From Prostheceraeus crozeri (Eukaryota > Platyhelminthes > Polycladida > Euryleptidae), in the NCBI GenBank assembly GCA_907163375.1, contig CAJQUW010005239.1:186001-250000 (forward strand): a stretch of 64,000 nucleotides of DNA, given 5' to 3'. Below are positions 44,030-56,045 of the stretch, piece by piece. The notes under the pieces are model-generated. The model worked only from the letters and a program-made list of their open reading frames with translations. It was not told the DNA's origin and searched no databases. The first letter of the stretch is position 1. Every line of letters begins with the position of its first letter. The translations under genes and the position numbers were made by a program.

Positions 44030-44876
44030 ACTTTTTCAGATATATCTGAAAATATGTATTGGAAATTAGGATGCGTTACTACTTTTGAAAGTTGTAGTGC
44101 GGTTGCGTGTACAGGATGATATATTGTGCAAAATAATGTTTTTCGAAAATTCAATCAAATAGTTCAAGGAATTTCACAATACTAAGTGGTGTCAATAGCT
44201 AATGAAATTAAAAAATTGAACAGATGCTGTAGAATTTCATGTGACGAGATTGATAAAACATGCATTTAAATTTCATGTTTTCAAATTAATACTGCACATA
44301 GCTGTGTGTCATTCTCTGAGATTGATAGGCCATTTTAGTTTCATTTATTTTTGGTTGTGGAGGAGCTTTTATGTAAGCATTTCGAGCTTTCCTATTGCCT
44401 ATATGGATCAAGTCAGTGATCAGTTAAGGAGGGGGAAGTCCTGATATGCCGTAGCACTCTTGATATCTAAGCCGCTGGTATATAGGCTGGTTATGGTCTC
44501 TCTTTCAGTGATTAGGCCCTATTTCCGAGCCTTGTCAAATGACTGTCCTGCTGGTTTTTTCTTTTGTTTGGCTTCTGCTACTACTCTCCTATGAATATAA
44601 TGGTGTCTATCCTGAATGAAGATTTTCGAAGCCTAATTCATTTCAAATATCATGCTTATACAGGAGAGCCGAATATTGTTTAGATGTTGACACCACATCT
44701 GATGACTCGCCTTGTCGCTTGTGATGCCTGTGATGTTTGACATAGACATGACACAACTAAGTTCAAATAGACGCCACCACCCTATCTTCACTACCACAAT
44801 TCGTCAGAACGATGCCTTCAATGCAGAACAATGAGGCATGACATGGACTTTCAACAGCCCTTGTTTTGCACCGTCT
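44030..44876. other. Intron 8 stretch: nothing recognised
   Basis: Ordinary AT-rich intronic DNA. Confidence 0.4.
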
Positions 44877-44937
44877 GTCTGGCCGTGTGGATAAAGCACT
44901 TGCTGCTGTATGACTTGTATTAGAATCCTGGTCAGAC
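44877..44937 (+). repeat. tRNA-like sequence, possible head of a second SINE
   Basis: GTCTGGCCGTGTGGATAAAG (A-box-like) and TTAGAATCC (weak B box) lie between ends that pair (GTCTGGC with GTCAGAC, part of a longer GTCTGTCTGG / GTCAGACAGAC pairing). It is about 12 nt shorter than a tRNA, so not a working tRNA gene; a decayed tRNA-derived retroposon is likelier. Confidence 0.35.
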
Positions 44938-46043
44938 AGACGAGTCGCGGTCGGGAAGAAAGAGTGCTGGCGTCCAATGTCATATCTATGTCAATCATCA
45001 TAAACCTAGCAACAGCTGTCCGGTGAACTTCCAAAACTATGATGTCTTACTTAACACCTCCACTCAACATTGCAACATTTATATACTTCGACACACGCAA
45101 CATATTTCACACGTTGTTTTTAATACCATCGTGGTAGCCGGCACGTTTGGGAAAGCGGCTGTGTGATATGCATGTAGTTATGTTCATGAAACAAAATACA
45201 CAATGAATGAATTGCATTAGCTGTCATGACATTACTTTCTCGTTTTATGTTCATTGTCCATTCTTCGAAAGATTGGAAGAGCTTTTTCAATAGATTGTCT
45301 CCACAAGTCACGGTTTTTCTTTAATACTGAGCTCCTTGATATCAGCGACTACTGTTTTGAACCACGTCTTCTTTTTTTCCGCCGTTCCTTGTTGGCATCG
45401 GCGAGCTTACGACATAAGCCTTCTTGAACCAATCATCTGACTTTGGGAGAATATCTCTTCTTCATCGAATCTATTTCGAGGTTCGCGAAAGTGAAGTATG
45501 GCGAAGCAGTCGGCGCGTTGAGAGATATTGCTCATACACCCTCTTGAAAATGGCTTCAATGTCAGGCATGATCCCAAATCGCTCCTCACAGATGCTGACC
45601 TAATTCCTATTATCTTCCCAAAACTCACTAGTGGAGAGTTCACAATAAAGCTGCCGTAGATATGAAACTAGGATCCAGTCAATGGGTATCTCGTCAATGC
45701 CAGAGGATGTCATTAAACAAATGACAGATGCATTGATGACTTTCGCAGATGCCATTATCGATTTTGCTAGAACTCCCTACGAACAGGACTTTTTGTTTCG
45801 AGCACATTGATGGATGGGTGCAGTTAGATTTCGCTTTCATCAGTGCCTAACCGCAACCTGAATCGGTCTGGTACTTTACAGGTTGATGGAATAAAGTTAT
45901 TTGTGCTATCCCTCCACTCCATTCACTCACAATCACTGTGTCCAACACAATCTCGGAAACAAACACCAATTGGATCCTCCTGTCCTTCTTTTAACCATGT
46001 TTATCTTTTGTTTAGAATTGTCTTCTGTTTAGTGACCTGCGGG
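44938..46043. other. Intron 8 stretch: nothing recognised
   Basis: Slightly GC-richer than average between 45360 and 45700, which may be an old transposon piece, but I cannot identify a protein in any frame. Confidence 0.35.
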
Positions 46044-46046
46044 TAT

Positions 46047-46773
46047 TAGTCCGGCAGCCAGAACGAGTTTCTGCAGGGAACGAGGCCGAAAGTGAGACTT
46101 TCACAGAATGATGTACACCGCATGCGTACTACGAATCTGCACGTCTGCCGAGGTCTAGTGAGTTCCTCTTCTTGTCAGACAAGATCAAAGAAAAACACAT
46201 GTAAATCCAATGGGACGCAGATTGCAGTTTTTGGCTAAAATGAAATTTTGTATGTTTTCTCTGATTAAACGAAAAGTACTAAGCCCAGAGTCATAATTTT
46301 TGGCATGGAATGTCTTCAGGTCATTTCCTATGATATGCATGTGCTTTTATCATGCATCTAATCGGCAATGTATGTAAGAATGAGGTTGAATGTGGATAAA
46401 GTTGCTCAAAATGTTTGTGTTTGCCGACATTAAGAGGCTTGCCAAATCCAGATGCGTTTAGCTATATAGACAGGGGTGTATGAAAATGAAAGGAAATGAC
46501 CTGAAGACATTCCATGCCAAAAATTATGACTCTGGGCTTAGTACTTTTCGTTTAATCAGAGAAAACACGCAAAATTTCATTTTAGCCAAAAACTACAATC
46601 TCCGTCCCATTGGATTTACATGTGTTTTTCTTTGATCTTGTCTGACAAGAAGAGGAACTCACTAGGACTCGGCAGACGTGCAGATTCGTAGTACGCATGC
46701 GGTGTACATCATTCTGTGAAAGTCTCACTTTCGGCCTCGTTCCCTGCAGAAACTCGTTCTGGCTGCCGGACTA
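46047..46773 (+). mobile_element. Fold-back element, complete copy 1 (about 300-bp arms)
   Basis: Starts TAGTCCGGCAGCCAGAACGA and ends in the reverse complement ...CTGGCTGCCGGACTA. Arms of about 290-300 bp (46047-46345 and 46480-46773) are more than 90% alike as inverted copies, around a 130-bp unpaired middle. TAT flanks both sides (46044-46046, 46774-46776). A 3-bp duplication with long inverted repeats and no transposase fits a non-autonomous, MITE-like DNA transposon, possibly Harbinger-related; the superfamily is a guess. Confidence 0.85.
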
Positions 46774-46776
46774 TAT

Positions 46777-48519
46777 AGCCTACTTTTGTCTCATTCATGA
46801 GACGGACTACTTCGAGTAAAGTCAAAGTGGAATTCAAATCAATCACCGTCGGTTCACTTGACGCCTTTTTGTCGTGGGTCTATTGTGATACATCAACTGA
46901 TATCTATGTATTGATAATGAAAGCCTTAATAGAAATCAACCTTAAATGACTCACTCAGCGGCACAGCTGCTACAGCTACTAGTATTTATTACTAGTATTC
47001 ACATTGATATAATTGCATAGGTCTGAAGTTTGATGTGACTGTTCGAGGTGAGTTATGACTTCACATCATTGCGACTAATAACTAAAAGAGGCAGAGATCA
47101 TAAATCTTTTATCAGTTGTATAGATTATTCTTATATTTTCTTATTCTATTATCTTATTATATTTATTTACATCTTATTTCATTACATTTATATTTTCTTT
47201 GCTATTGGAGTATCGACGATATGGAATACTTGCCTAAAAGGCATTAAAGCAGAAAGTACTTTAATCAGTTAGTAATGCATTTTGATCTTTTGTGTTGGTC
47301 AGTAAATGAAGAAGTGAGTAAATTATGTCAGTAATTGTTTTGAGTCAATAAATGAAGTGAATCAGAAAGCAGTGATCTAATGATGATCGCTTCAGATGAC
47401 CGAAGTATAAATTGGGTATTATTGTAAGTATCAAAAATATTTTTTGCCTTGAATAAAATAGTTATTGCAATATGACTTTTGATATTTCTATAAACAGATG
47501 CATGCAGATATGCACGCGTAGTCTGCTCACCGGTACGGGTACGCACGGGTAAGCTTCTTACGGATATGGGCGGACACGGGTACCGAAAAGCGCTCTACCG
47601 CAGGTCACTTTTCTGTCCTTCTCTATACTAAAATTTTCAGCCCGCCCATTCTTTAGCTTCTCAAACAGCACTACGAGTCTCCTTTTATCGGAGATGGTCA
47701 TAATCTTTTGCCGTTTTTGTCCAAGCTTTGATATAGACTTTTCTTCTCAACTAGATGCTAGACTTCTTCGTACCACCACCATGCTAGTTTGTGCATCGGA
47801 AGACCTCTCCTGGTTAATCCCATTGACGTGGCTTGATTAAAGGCGGTCGTACTCGTCTTTCACAGTTTTGAAATAAGATTTTAAGTTTTGAATGACTCAG
47901 TAGGGTCCAGAATTCCGTTGTGGAGACACCTGTTGATTCAAAGAGCCTTTTGAATTTCACTTGAGAGTGACTATGGATTTTATGGTCGAAACATATTGTT
48001 AAATAAAAACATAATATAACTACAACTTAATTGGGCTTTCCCAAATTTTTTAATCTATTATGGCTTTGTGTCTTGGCTGGAGAATGAATGAGTAAAGTAT
48101 CAGTTTAGAATGCCGGACTTGCCAAGAGCATTAAGTGGTTTCAGTATGATTAACATGAAGTCAAAGAGATGTTGATTGAGATTTGTTATAACACTACGTA
48201 GAAGGCGGACATTCGTAGAGTCGTGATGTCCGAATGCTTTCTCTCTGTCTCCATTTGCGATTTCGTTGAATGAAATCAAATGCCTCAATTGTCAGCAACA
48301 GTGAAACGATGTACAAACTCACATTCTAAATAGAGAGAGCTGAACACTACACCACAACAACCATCAGTATCTGTTCAATCGATTAATATCAACAAAATAA
48401 CAATTGGAAGAGAAAATAGTAATCGGACATATCAGAAAAGTCCGTTTATCCCTATCAATCTCCGTTTTCTACACCGTTCATGCTTGAACTGAAACAACCT
48501 CCAAACAGTTTGAAGCAAA
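46777..48519. other. Intron 8 stretch between fold-back elements
   Basis: AT-rich with a T-rich run at 47125-47205. Some GC-richer sequence near 47520-47600. No gene or named repeat recognised. Confidence 0.4.
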
Positions 48520-49695
48520 TCGTCCGACAACCAGAACGCCAAAAATGTGACTTCATCGAATGATGCACTCCCCACGAACGATTCTGTGCGTCTTCCGAGT
48601 TCCATCCGTTTCATCCTCTTGTCAGACAAGATAAAAAAAAATACATGTACATCCAGGGAAGCAAACTGTTTTCAGCAAAAATGAGATTTTTTATGATTTC
48701 TCTAATTAAGTGACAAGTGTTAATAGTCCAGAACGAGTTTCTGCAGGGAACGAGGCCAAAAATGAGACTTTTACAGAATGATGTACACCCTATGCTTACT
48801 ATGAATCTGCACGTCTGCCGAGTTCTAGTGATTTCCCCTTCCTGTTAGACAGGATCAGGGAAAAATACATGTAAATCCAATGGGACGCAGATTGCAGTTT
48901 TTGACTAAAATGAAATTTTCTATGTTTTTTCTGATTAAACGAAAAGTACTAAGCCCAGAGTCATAATTTTTGACATGGAATGTCTTCAGGTCATTTCCTT
49001 GTCTATCCCCATGTCTACAAAGCCGAACACATTTAGATTTGGCGAGCCTCTTAATATTGGCCAACAAAAGATTTTGAGCAAATTTATCTACATTCAACCA
49101 CATTCTCACATAAATTGTCGATCAGAAGCATGATAATAAAACATGTACATCATAGGAAATGACCCAAAGACATTCCATGTAAAAATTATGACTCTATAGA
49201 CTTAATACTTTTCAGTTTATAATAGAAACAAAGAAAATTTCCTTTTACCAAAAACTGCGATCTCCGTCCGATTTGATTAACATGAGTTTTTCTTTGATCC
49301 TGTCTGACAAGAATAGGAACTCACTAGAGCTCAGCAGACGTGCAAATTTGTAGCAGCCATAGGGTGTACATCAATATGTGAAAGTCTCATTTTCGGCCTC
49401 GTTCCCTGCAGAAACTCGCACTGGCTGCCGGACTATAAGTCTCGAGTCATAGATTAAGGGTGGTCTAGGGCCATAATTTTTGGCAATTTTTTGGAATGTC
49501 TTGAAGAATTTTTTCATGTGTTCTTGTACGGTAACTTTGTCTATGAAGCTAAACACAATCAAAAATGGCAAACCTCTTAATTCCACCAACACAATATTTT
49601 GAACAATTCTAGCCACATTTAACCGCATCTCACACATTACCCATTAGACGTATGATAACAACACTTACACATGATAGGAAATGACTTCTACATTT
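48520..49695 (+). mobile_element. Older fold-back copy 3, split by copy 2
   Basis: 48520-48723 matches the left arm of copy 1 in diverged form (CGTCCGACAACCAGAACG, CTTGTCAGACAAGAT, ACATGTACATCCA), and 49436-49695 continues the same element through the middle (ATAATTTTTGGCAATT, TGGAATGTCTTGAAGA, AACCTCTTAATTCCACCAAC). Joined across the inserted copy 2, the sequence reads through the shared arm, so the newer element landed in the older one. The right arm of this copy is mostly missing. Confidence 0.75.
48724..49435 (-). mobile_element. Fold-back element, complete copy 2, nested
   Basis: Starts TAGTCC (with a 7-bp gap against copy 1) then AGAACGAGTTTCTGCAGGGA, and ends CTGGCTGCCGGACTA. Flanked by TAA at 48721-48723 and 49436-49438, a 3-bp duplication as for copy 1. 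Its unpaired middle is in the opposite orientation to that of copy 1. It interrupts the older copy at 48520-49695. Confidence 0.85.
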
Positions 49696-50068
49696 ATTAT
49701 TACAAATTTGAATTTACCGTGCTGGCATGTTGAAGCTACTGGCACTTTCATAGCTCGTAATTTTTCTTGGCAGCATAAAAGTTTGCTGTATTATATAGAT
49801 GTGCTATGATAAATATGCATATGTTATTGAACACAAACTTACAATGCAATATTTCGTGGTTGTAACCGCATCATTAGGCATACAAAAATAATGGCGTACA
49901 AAGATCATTTGAATTTCATATTCTGCATCTAACAGTTATGAACACTTTGTAAGTCATTTTTGTGTTCCTGACGATGCCAGTTTTACCCACAAATATCAAT
50001 GTGTTTAATATATGTTTAATACGAGTGGCAGCATAGCTTATTTATGATAATTCACATACCTTTTGACA
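49696..50068. other. Intron 8 stretch: nothing recognised
   Basis: AT-rich sequence between a fold-back copy and a SINE. Confidence 0.4.
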
Positions 50069-50244
50069 AGCGGTCTCCGCGGCACATGTGCTTAAGTGCG
50101 TGATCTAGCAATCTTTTGGTCTAGAGGTCGAGACCCGAAAATGTCATTGGAAGTCGTCATGAAAGGCATCCGGGCTAAAAGATGCCATTCCGATGAAAAG
50201 GTTGACCATGTCAGCCCCCAGTATGGGGGAGCAGTGACGTTAAA
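50069..50244 (+). mobile_element. tRNA-derived SINE, copy 3
   Basis: GCGGTCTCCGCGGCACATGT, then TCTAGAGGTCGAGACCC (B box with changes), GAAAGGCATCCGGGCTAAAA and CCCCAGTATGGGGGAGCAGT. Diverged from copies 2 and 4 mainly at CpG sites and by a deletion in the AAAGTACTACAACG region. Confidence 0.8.
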
Positions 50245-51732
50245 CCATCAGTTTTTCATTTTTTCGACAATGTCAGCGTTAGCAAAAGCATAAGTGCTAC
50301 GTACATGCTCAAGGCAAAGCTTTATTTCAAAGAAAATGGAATGTAAAGTAGTTACGAATAATTTCAGTTGGATAAAAGCGTTGGAGATTCTGAAAGTCTC
50401 CTAATATGCAACCACACAAGTCTAGTTGACCCACTTTTAACGATTTGTCATTCGCATTTCAGGGTTTTCATTCGTCTGGTGGGTAATTCATTTTGCCACA
50501 TTTTCAGACTGTTTTCTAGCTAACCTTTGAATGAATTGCTTCATCTGCTATTATGACTGCGCCGCGTTACATTTGTTTGATTTAAGCTGGTTTCCATTGT
50601 TGATGGACGCAGTCGTATGCGATAGATCATTTTCGGAAGAAATAAATTTATTCCAATTTCTTTGCGAAGCATTTCTCTGTGCAGATCAACGGTGCAATTG
50701 GAAATGGTTAAGCTGATTATGATCGGAGGAGATTGCAATTTATTAGTGACTTTCAAAATTTTTTATTAGATGTTATAATATGTATGAATTTTAAGTGCGA
50801 AACTAAAAATTGAAATTTATTTTCTATTCAGTACTTCAATGATAAACACCGCTTTCATCATTCTTTTTCGGGATAATCTTCGTATTTGATTAAAGAATCT
50901 GAAAAAAAGATCGACGAATAATGCGGTCGAATTCGGTGTTACTACTGCTCGTCCAGTATTAGTCTACTACCATTCACATATTCACGTGCGATAGTTATCT
51001 GTGCTGTCGTATTGATATGAGCAATCACGATACATGCCAATTCTGCTCTTGAGTATTTTGTTACAGTATATCGAATCGCGTATCACCAGAAATTCGTATG
51101 TTTAGAGCGAGTTATTGTTGATTGTGACACTGATCACGTGACTTTTCTACTAGATACTTGAAATAAGTTGCATTCCACAAATCGCAAGAGTTATACTCAG
51201 CTTCAATAGGAAACATTTGTGTTAATCTCAACGCATGCTGACTGCTCTGTTAACCAATTTGCCGCCAACTACATAAAACATCTAACGAGAAGCTCAAAAG
51301 GGCAGTTATTCATTTAGTGCAATGGGAGGAGCCCCAATAAAGCACGAAAGTGCGATTTCAAGAACGTTCGTTCCAGATTCAGCATCCAATTGTTCAGCTT
51401 TTTTGTGCAATTATTTTTGAAACGGTCTGTACATTCTTGAAATCGCATATTTTGTGTTATATTTGGGTTCCTCTCACTGTAGTGAAGAGAAACTCATTAT
51501 AAGATGAAAATTAAATGAAGTCAAGGAGTTTCGCAAAGTTGCATAAATGACCTAACTACTTTTCTAAAATTTCTACAAACAAACTGCTAAAACATACAAG
51601 CTTTTTTACAAGCAGACTGGGTAATATTATCAGTTCTGTAATCAATCTTTAAAAATGCGAATTTTCAGAATCGGTCAATATGGATACAACAGGTCATTTT
51701 CCTTAAGCAGCATTTTGTTGGAATTTTAGGAT
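50245..51732. other. Intron 8 stretch: nothing recognised
   Basis: AT-rich. No transposon protein or exon supported. Confidence 0.4.
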
Positions 51733-52214
51733 AATTATGATTTATATTGTAAGCCTTGCTGATGATTGTTGAATAAAATGTTTGATAGAATTATTTTATT
51801 TTATTAGTTTTGAAAAAAATGACTCCGTTCTCAAGTTATACAGGACAAAAATACTAAGCTAGATATATACAAAAAGGAAACAAAATTTGAAGCACTGTAC
51901 ACAGAATTTAGAAAATCAGAGTACAAAAATCTGATAGCTCATCTTTGTTGTTGTCAGATCCAATAAACCTCAGATTCCCCGAGGCTATGCAGATCAAGAA
52001 TTTGAGGCCATCTATCAATAACAAAGATGAAGTATCAGATTTTTGTACTCTGCTTTTCTCATTTCTGTGTACTCAGTATTTCGAATTTTGTATTTAGCTA
52101 ACTTGGTCTTTTTGTCTTGTATAACTTGAGAATGGAGTCATAATAAAATAAAATAATTCTATCAAACATTTTATTCAACAATCAGCAGCAAGGCTTTCAA
52201 CATAAATCGTAATT
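51733..52214. repeat. Fold-back element (about 230-bp arms)
   Basis: Outer parts AATTATGATTTATATTGTAA and, mirrored, TTCAACATAAATCGTAATT; inside, TGATTGTTGAATAAAATGTT / AACATTTTATTCAACAATCA, AGAGTACAAAAATCTGATA / TATCAGATTTTTGTACTCT and CTCATCTTTGTT / AACAAAGATGAAG. The unpaired centre lies near 51955-52000. Arms differ by substitutions and a few indels. No frame, no clear target duplication; unrelated to the TAGTCC family. Confidence 0.8.
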
Positions 52215-53873
52215 GACACATCACATGTAAAGTCAATTTTTCTTAGAGCATATGGAGGGGACAAATTTAATTAGCACCATTACACATACGAGTAATCTAA
52301 TTAAAATTCCATGGAATTACTTGCTAAATGGAAGTATTGTAGAATTTCTTGATATGCCCTTTGACATCTCAAATTTGGTTCAGTATCGGAAAGCAATTTC
52401 TGTACCTTTACACTAACAGTCATTTACCCTACGTATTAACATTGTTATGCATGGAGAATGGTATATATCCGATTCCCAATTCCTTTATGGCCAGTAAATA
52501 TGTTCACATAATACTAGGCTACACATTATCAAAGTAACAGTTCATAGTGTTGTCTGATGCTATAAGAAGCGTAAATGATATTCGAGTTGTAATAGATTTT
52601 GATTTTAGAAAAAATTGATGCTCAATTATTCGATCAGAAAAATCAGGTATTAAAACATTATTCGAATATTTTAAAGTCATTTACATCACTAGGGCCCATA
52701 TCATCCAACCTACATCATCGAAACCCTGAAGTGCCTTCCTTTTGTTGCCGTACTTTCGACAGAAGATTGGTCAGATTTTTTGAAATATTTAGCTAAGTAA
52801 ATTGAGGTCAATTTTGTTCCCAAAACCAAAGGAATACCGGCAAACTGCAACTGTACTTTGAAATCCGATTCGGTCTTCAATTAGGCCGATAGGGCAACGT
52901 TCATGCGTGTCCAGACACTACGTTAGAAAATGAATTTGATATAAGAATTCTATATATTTTTACTTAAACATATACAACTGGTGAATAGTTTTGGGATTCA
53001 GACGTGCATGTATCTGTCTTTACAGATATTTGAACAAAGTACGCTTTGTGACATACTGGCTCATCTTTATTTGCGGGTTGGAATTTTTATCACAGTGAAA
53101 GCTTGGATTTAGGCATCACATAGAAAACATAAAGCTTGCGCGCACGTAGAAAAATTGAAAACCAATCGAATTATATTTGTTGGCATGACATTCACAGTTA
53201 TTCGAAAATGTTCAAATATATGTTCTCATACTTCGAATTTCAGAATATTCTAATAATCGGGCTGTGCAATTATAACAGAAATTATAACAGAAAGCGGAAA
53301 TGAGTTCTTTTCAATACTAGCATCCTAGAAAATATACTGGCAGAATGTAAATTAGCAAAATAGATTTACGAAAAATAGAAAAACAAAGGAATCGAAATTA
53401 CTGGTAGACCTACGTGATATTGAAATTACTGGGTTTTGTATCACCCTATCTTCACCAGGTTCTTAATCGCATCGAAATTCTGAGAGGATGGAAATTCTGC
53501 TCACCACTTAATTCTTAAAGTTTTACTCAGAATTCACAAATATCAGAGCATGATATATGTTTGTCGTGTTAACGTTCAAAGTAGTAGTCCTATGCTCTGA
53601 CTCACTTGTCGTCGTACTACTTATTTGGTATATACCGGTATCATAAAAATTACTATTTCAAAAAATGGACCATTGGTGAAATCTTTAATACCGTATACAG
53701 TGCTATTTGCGGCACTTATCTATCCCCCACATTTAACACTTTTTCTCGAATTCATCTAATTTCGCTAAACTTTATCACATTAGGTTTCGAATAGGCTTGA
53801 TCTGTTGCAGAGTAATGTTACAACAACACTGAGAGGTCTTGCTTGAAACCTGTTATGAAGGAGTGTTCCCCTG
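52215..53873. other. Intron 8 stretch: nothing recognised
   Basis: AT-rich intronic DNA with no supported feature. Confidence 0.4.
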
Positions 53874-53881
53874 AATACTAT

Positions 53882-54613
53882 TAGGGCTCCCACAGCTGCT
53901 CCATTAGGCACAGCTGCGCTAATCTTGGCATCACTGCGCGATTGGGCGAATTTTTAGAATGTTGCGCTAATTTTGTGAAAGTTACTTATTAAAATTAAAA
54001 ACAGAATAACGCGTTCAGAAACAAACATTAAAAATCAAAGTGATGATTTAACACCGCTGCATGAATATTCAAGTTGCCTTTTTGACATATTCGCATATTT
54101 TTTGTATTACTTATAAGTAGGTGTAGATATTGCCAGTTAATTTTAGTATAACAATGCAATGGATCCATGTCCTACATTTCAGTCTACAGTAGTCAAATAG
54201 GCTAATTTAAGGCGATGAAGTTAGCATTAACTCAAGCATTAATTTTTTTCAGATAATTTGATCGTGTCTCAAAATTCACGTACAAGTGCATTTTCCAACC
54301 AGGAATTTGCTCATCAACATCCCGAAATCCGAAAATTAAAGGAAATATGAGAAAATATCACTAAAAGATCAAAAGATAATGCTAACATTAATGCTAACTT
54401 CACACACAATTTAATTCAATTTGCTTGCCATCAAGAATAGTGTAGCATCAAGAAACAGTTCATTTCCGAATTTGGTCGCATTTTTTCCAATCCCTCCTGC
54501 CCTTCAAATACACAGAAAATGCATTTTCGGCTCGAAATCAACCAAAAATTAGGCCCCTGTGCTAATTTTGAGATCCTGCGCGATTTTTTGAGTGAACTTC
54601 TGTGGGAGAGCTG
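53882..54613. mobile_element. Non-autonomous hAT-type MITE (732 bp)
   Basis: Begins TAGGGCTCCCACAG and ends CTGTGGGAGAGCTG, an imperfect inverted pair. Flanking 8-bp repeats AATACTAT (53874-53881) and GATACTAT (54614-54621) match at seven positions. Subterminal GCGCTAATTTTG and TGCTAATTTTGAGATCCTGC words are repeated near both ends, as expected for hAT transposase binding regions. No coding frame. Confidence 0.75.
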
Positions 54614-54621
54614 GATACTAT

Positions 54622-55579
54622 AGTTAGAATAGAAGATACGAAGTCAATTTCCAGATACAGCTGTGATCATGACCTTTGTGGGATTGCTGTCTACAGTGAC
54701 CGAGAAAGCAAGTGCTGTAGATTTTATACAAGCCACACACTCAACGCTTTTGTGACGATGGTCATGAAGTGGACTGCACTCAAGAGATGATCGTTGGCGA
54801 TGCAACACTCGCGGGTATCAACAACAAAAACAGCAAAAGTCTGCGACTTGGTTGAGTGGATCTCATCATCCGTCATACAAAAACGGCAATGTGCTTCAAA
54901 TATTGGTGATCAACAGAGAAGACAATACATAAATTCTGCCGACATGAGCTGTGGATGAGTTCTCCAAGCGTGATTGTTGACTGGAACAATCCCTCACGTT
55001 AAGTTTACACAATTCTGAAATGTGTGGGGGTGAAAATCCAAACACTCTTTTTGCATTACATTTCAAGGCTGTATTCGATGTCTGTGGTATATTAGATGAT
55101 CACAAAATGATTTACAGATTCATATAATATCTCTTTCAATGTTGCATGCAAAATTCAAGTTTTTGTTGAAAAAAATACTTCTCAATATGATTTTGCAGTG
55201 GTTTTGAGTTAATGTTTTAAAATTCGCTAAAACTCAATTACGGAAGTTACGGAAGTCTAGGCTAGCCGGTGTGGATTTAATTCGACCGCCAAAATGCGAC
55301 AGGTGCTCGCGAACCTCTCTTCCCTCATCAGTGCGGAGTATAGTCCTGTGTGCATTTATGAACCCCGATTTCTTCATATGTTTAGCGAAAACAAGCGAAC
55401 ATATACATGTCTATACTTAATCTCAAATCTGTCTGTTGTGTCAATTATCTCATTTTGCATAGAATTAGGTTGTCTGTTCTTCTGTGTTGAGAAGACCGCT
55501 TTCTCCCTGTATTGAGCGAAGAACAAACTGAACATATCTATATACTTCAGTTCTGAGCTTGGTTCTGAGCAGTTGCTCA
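54622..55579. other. Intron 8 stretch: nothing recognised
   Basis: No exon or transposon protein supported. Confidence 0.4.
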
Positions 55580-56045
55580 TGCTTCATGATACCCAGGTTC
55601 GTCTTGTGATGGAGGTCTGATCACAGGTTTGGTCATCTGGTCCTCAGAGCAGCTTAGATATACTTGATCGTGTTCAACGCAAAGCAGTTCGCCTAATAGA
55701 TAATGCTAGGCTCACTTCAGATTTGGCATCACTCTGACATCAGCAGTCTCCTGTCATTCCCTATTCTACCGCCATTATCACAGTCATAGTTTTGATTAAC
55801 TTGCTTCTGTTACCCCATTTCTTCATTCTTTTACCAGATGCAAAATAGGAAGTGACTACGAAAATCCATACCTCGTCTCTATTCCTCTTCGCTGTAAAGA
55901 GAACTTTAGGAGATCCTTCTTTCAGAGTACGGCAAGGTTGTGGAAGAGGCTTTCTTTAGAGATGTTTGCAACATCTCTCAGTGTTGAAGCATTCAAGAAA
56001 GCTGGTCATAAGCTTTCACTAAGCTTTATGGAGAGTTGAAAATTT
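55580..56045 (+). pseudogene. LINE reverse transcriptase C-terminus (jockey/CR1-like)
   Basis: With frameshifts the + strand reads QSSLDILDRVQRKAVRLIDN, ARLTSDLASL, a stop, then DYENPYLVSIPLRCKENFRR, SFFQSTARLWKRLS and SVEAFKKAGHKL before a stop near 56036. LDxVQRKAVRLI ... LxSLxHRR ... RSFFxxTARLWNxLP is the standard end of jockey and CR1-type LINE proteins. The upstream RT palm is absent: a 5'-truncated, decayed insertion. Confidence 0.75.

Noticed and set aside
44877-44937. Functional tRNA gene
   Set aside because: Too short, B box too weak, no proper anticodon arm; kept only as tRNA-like.
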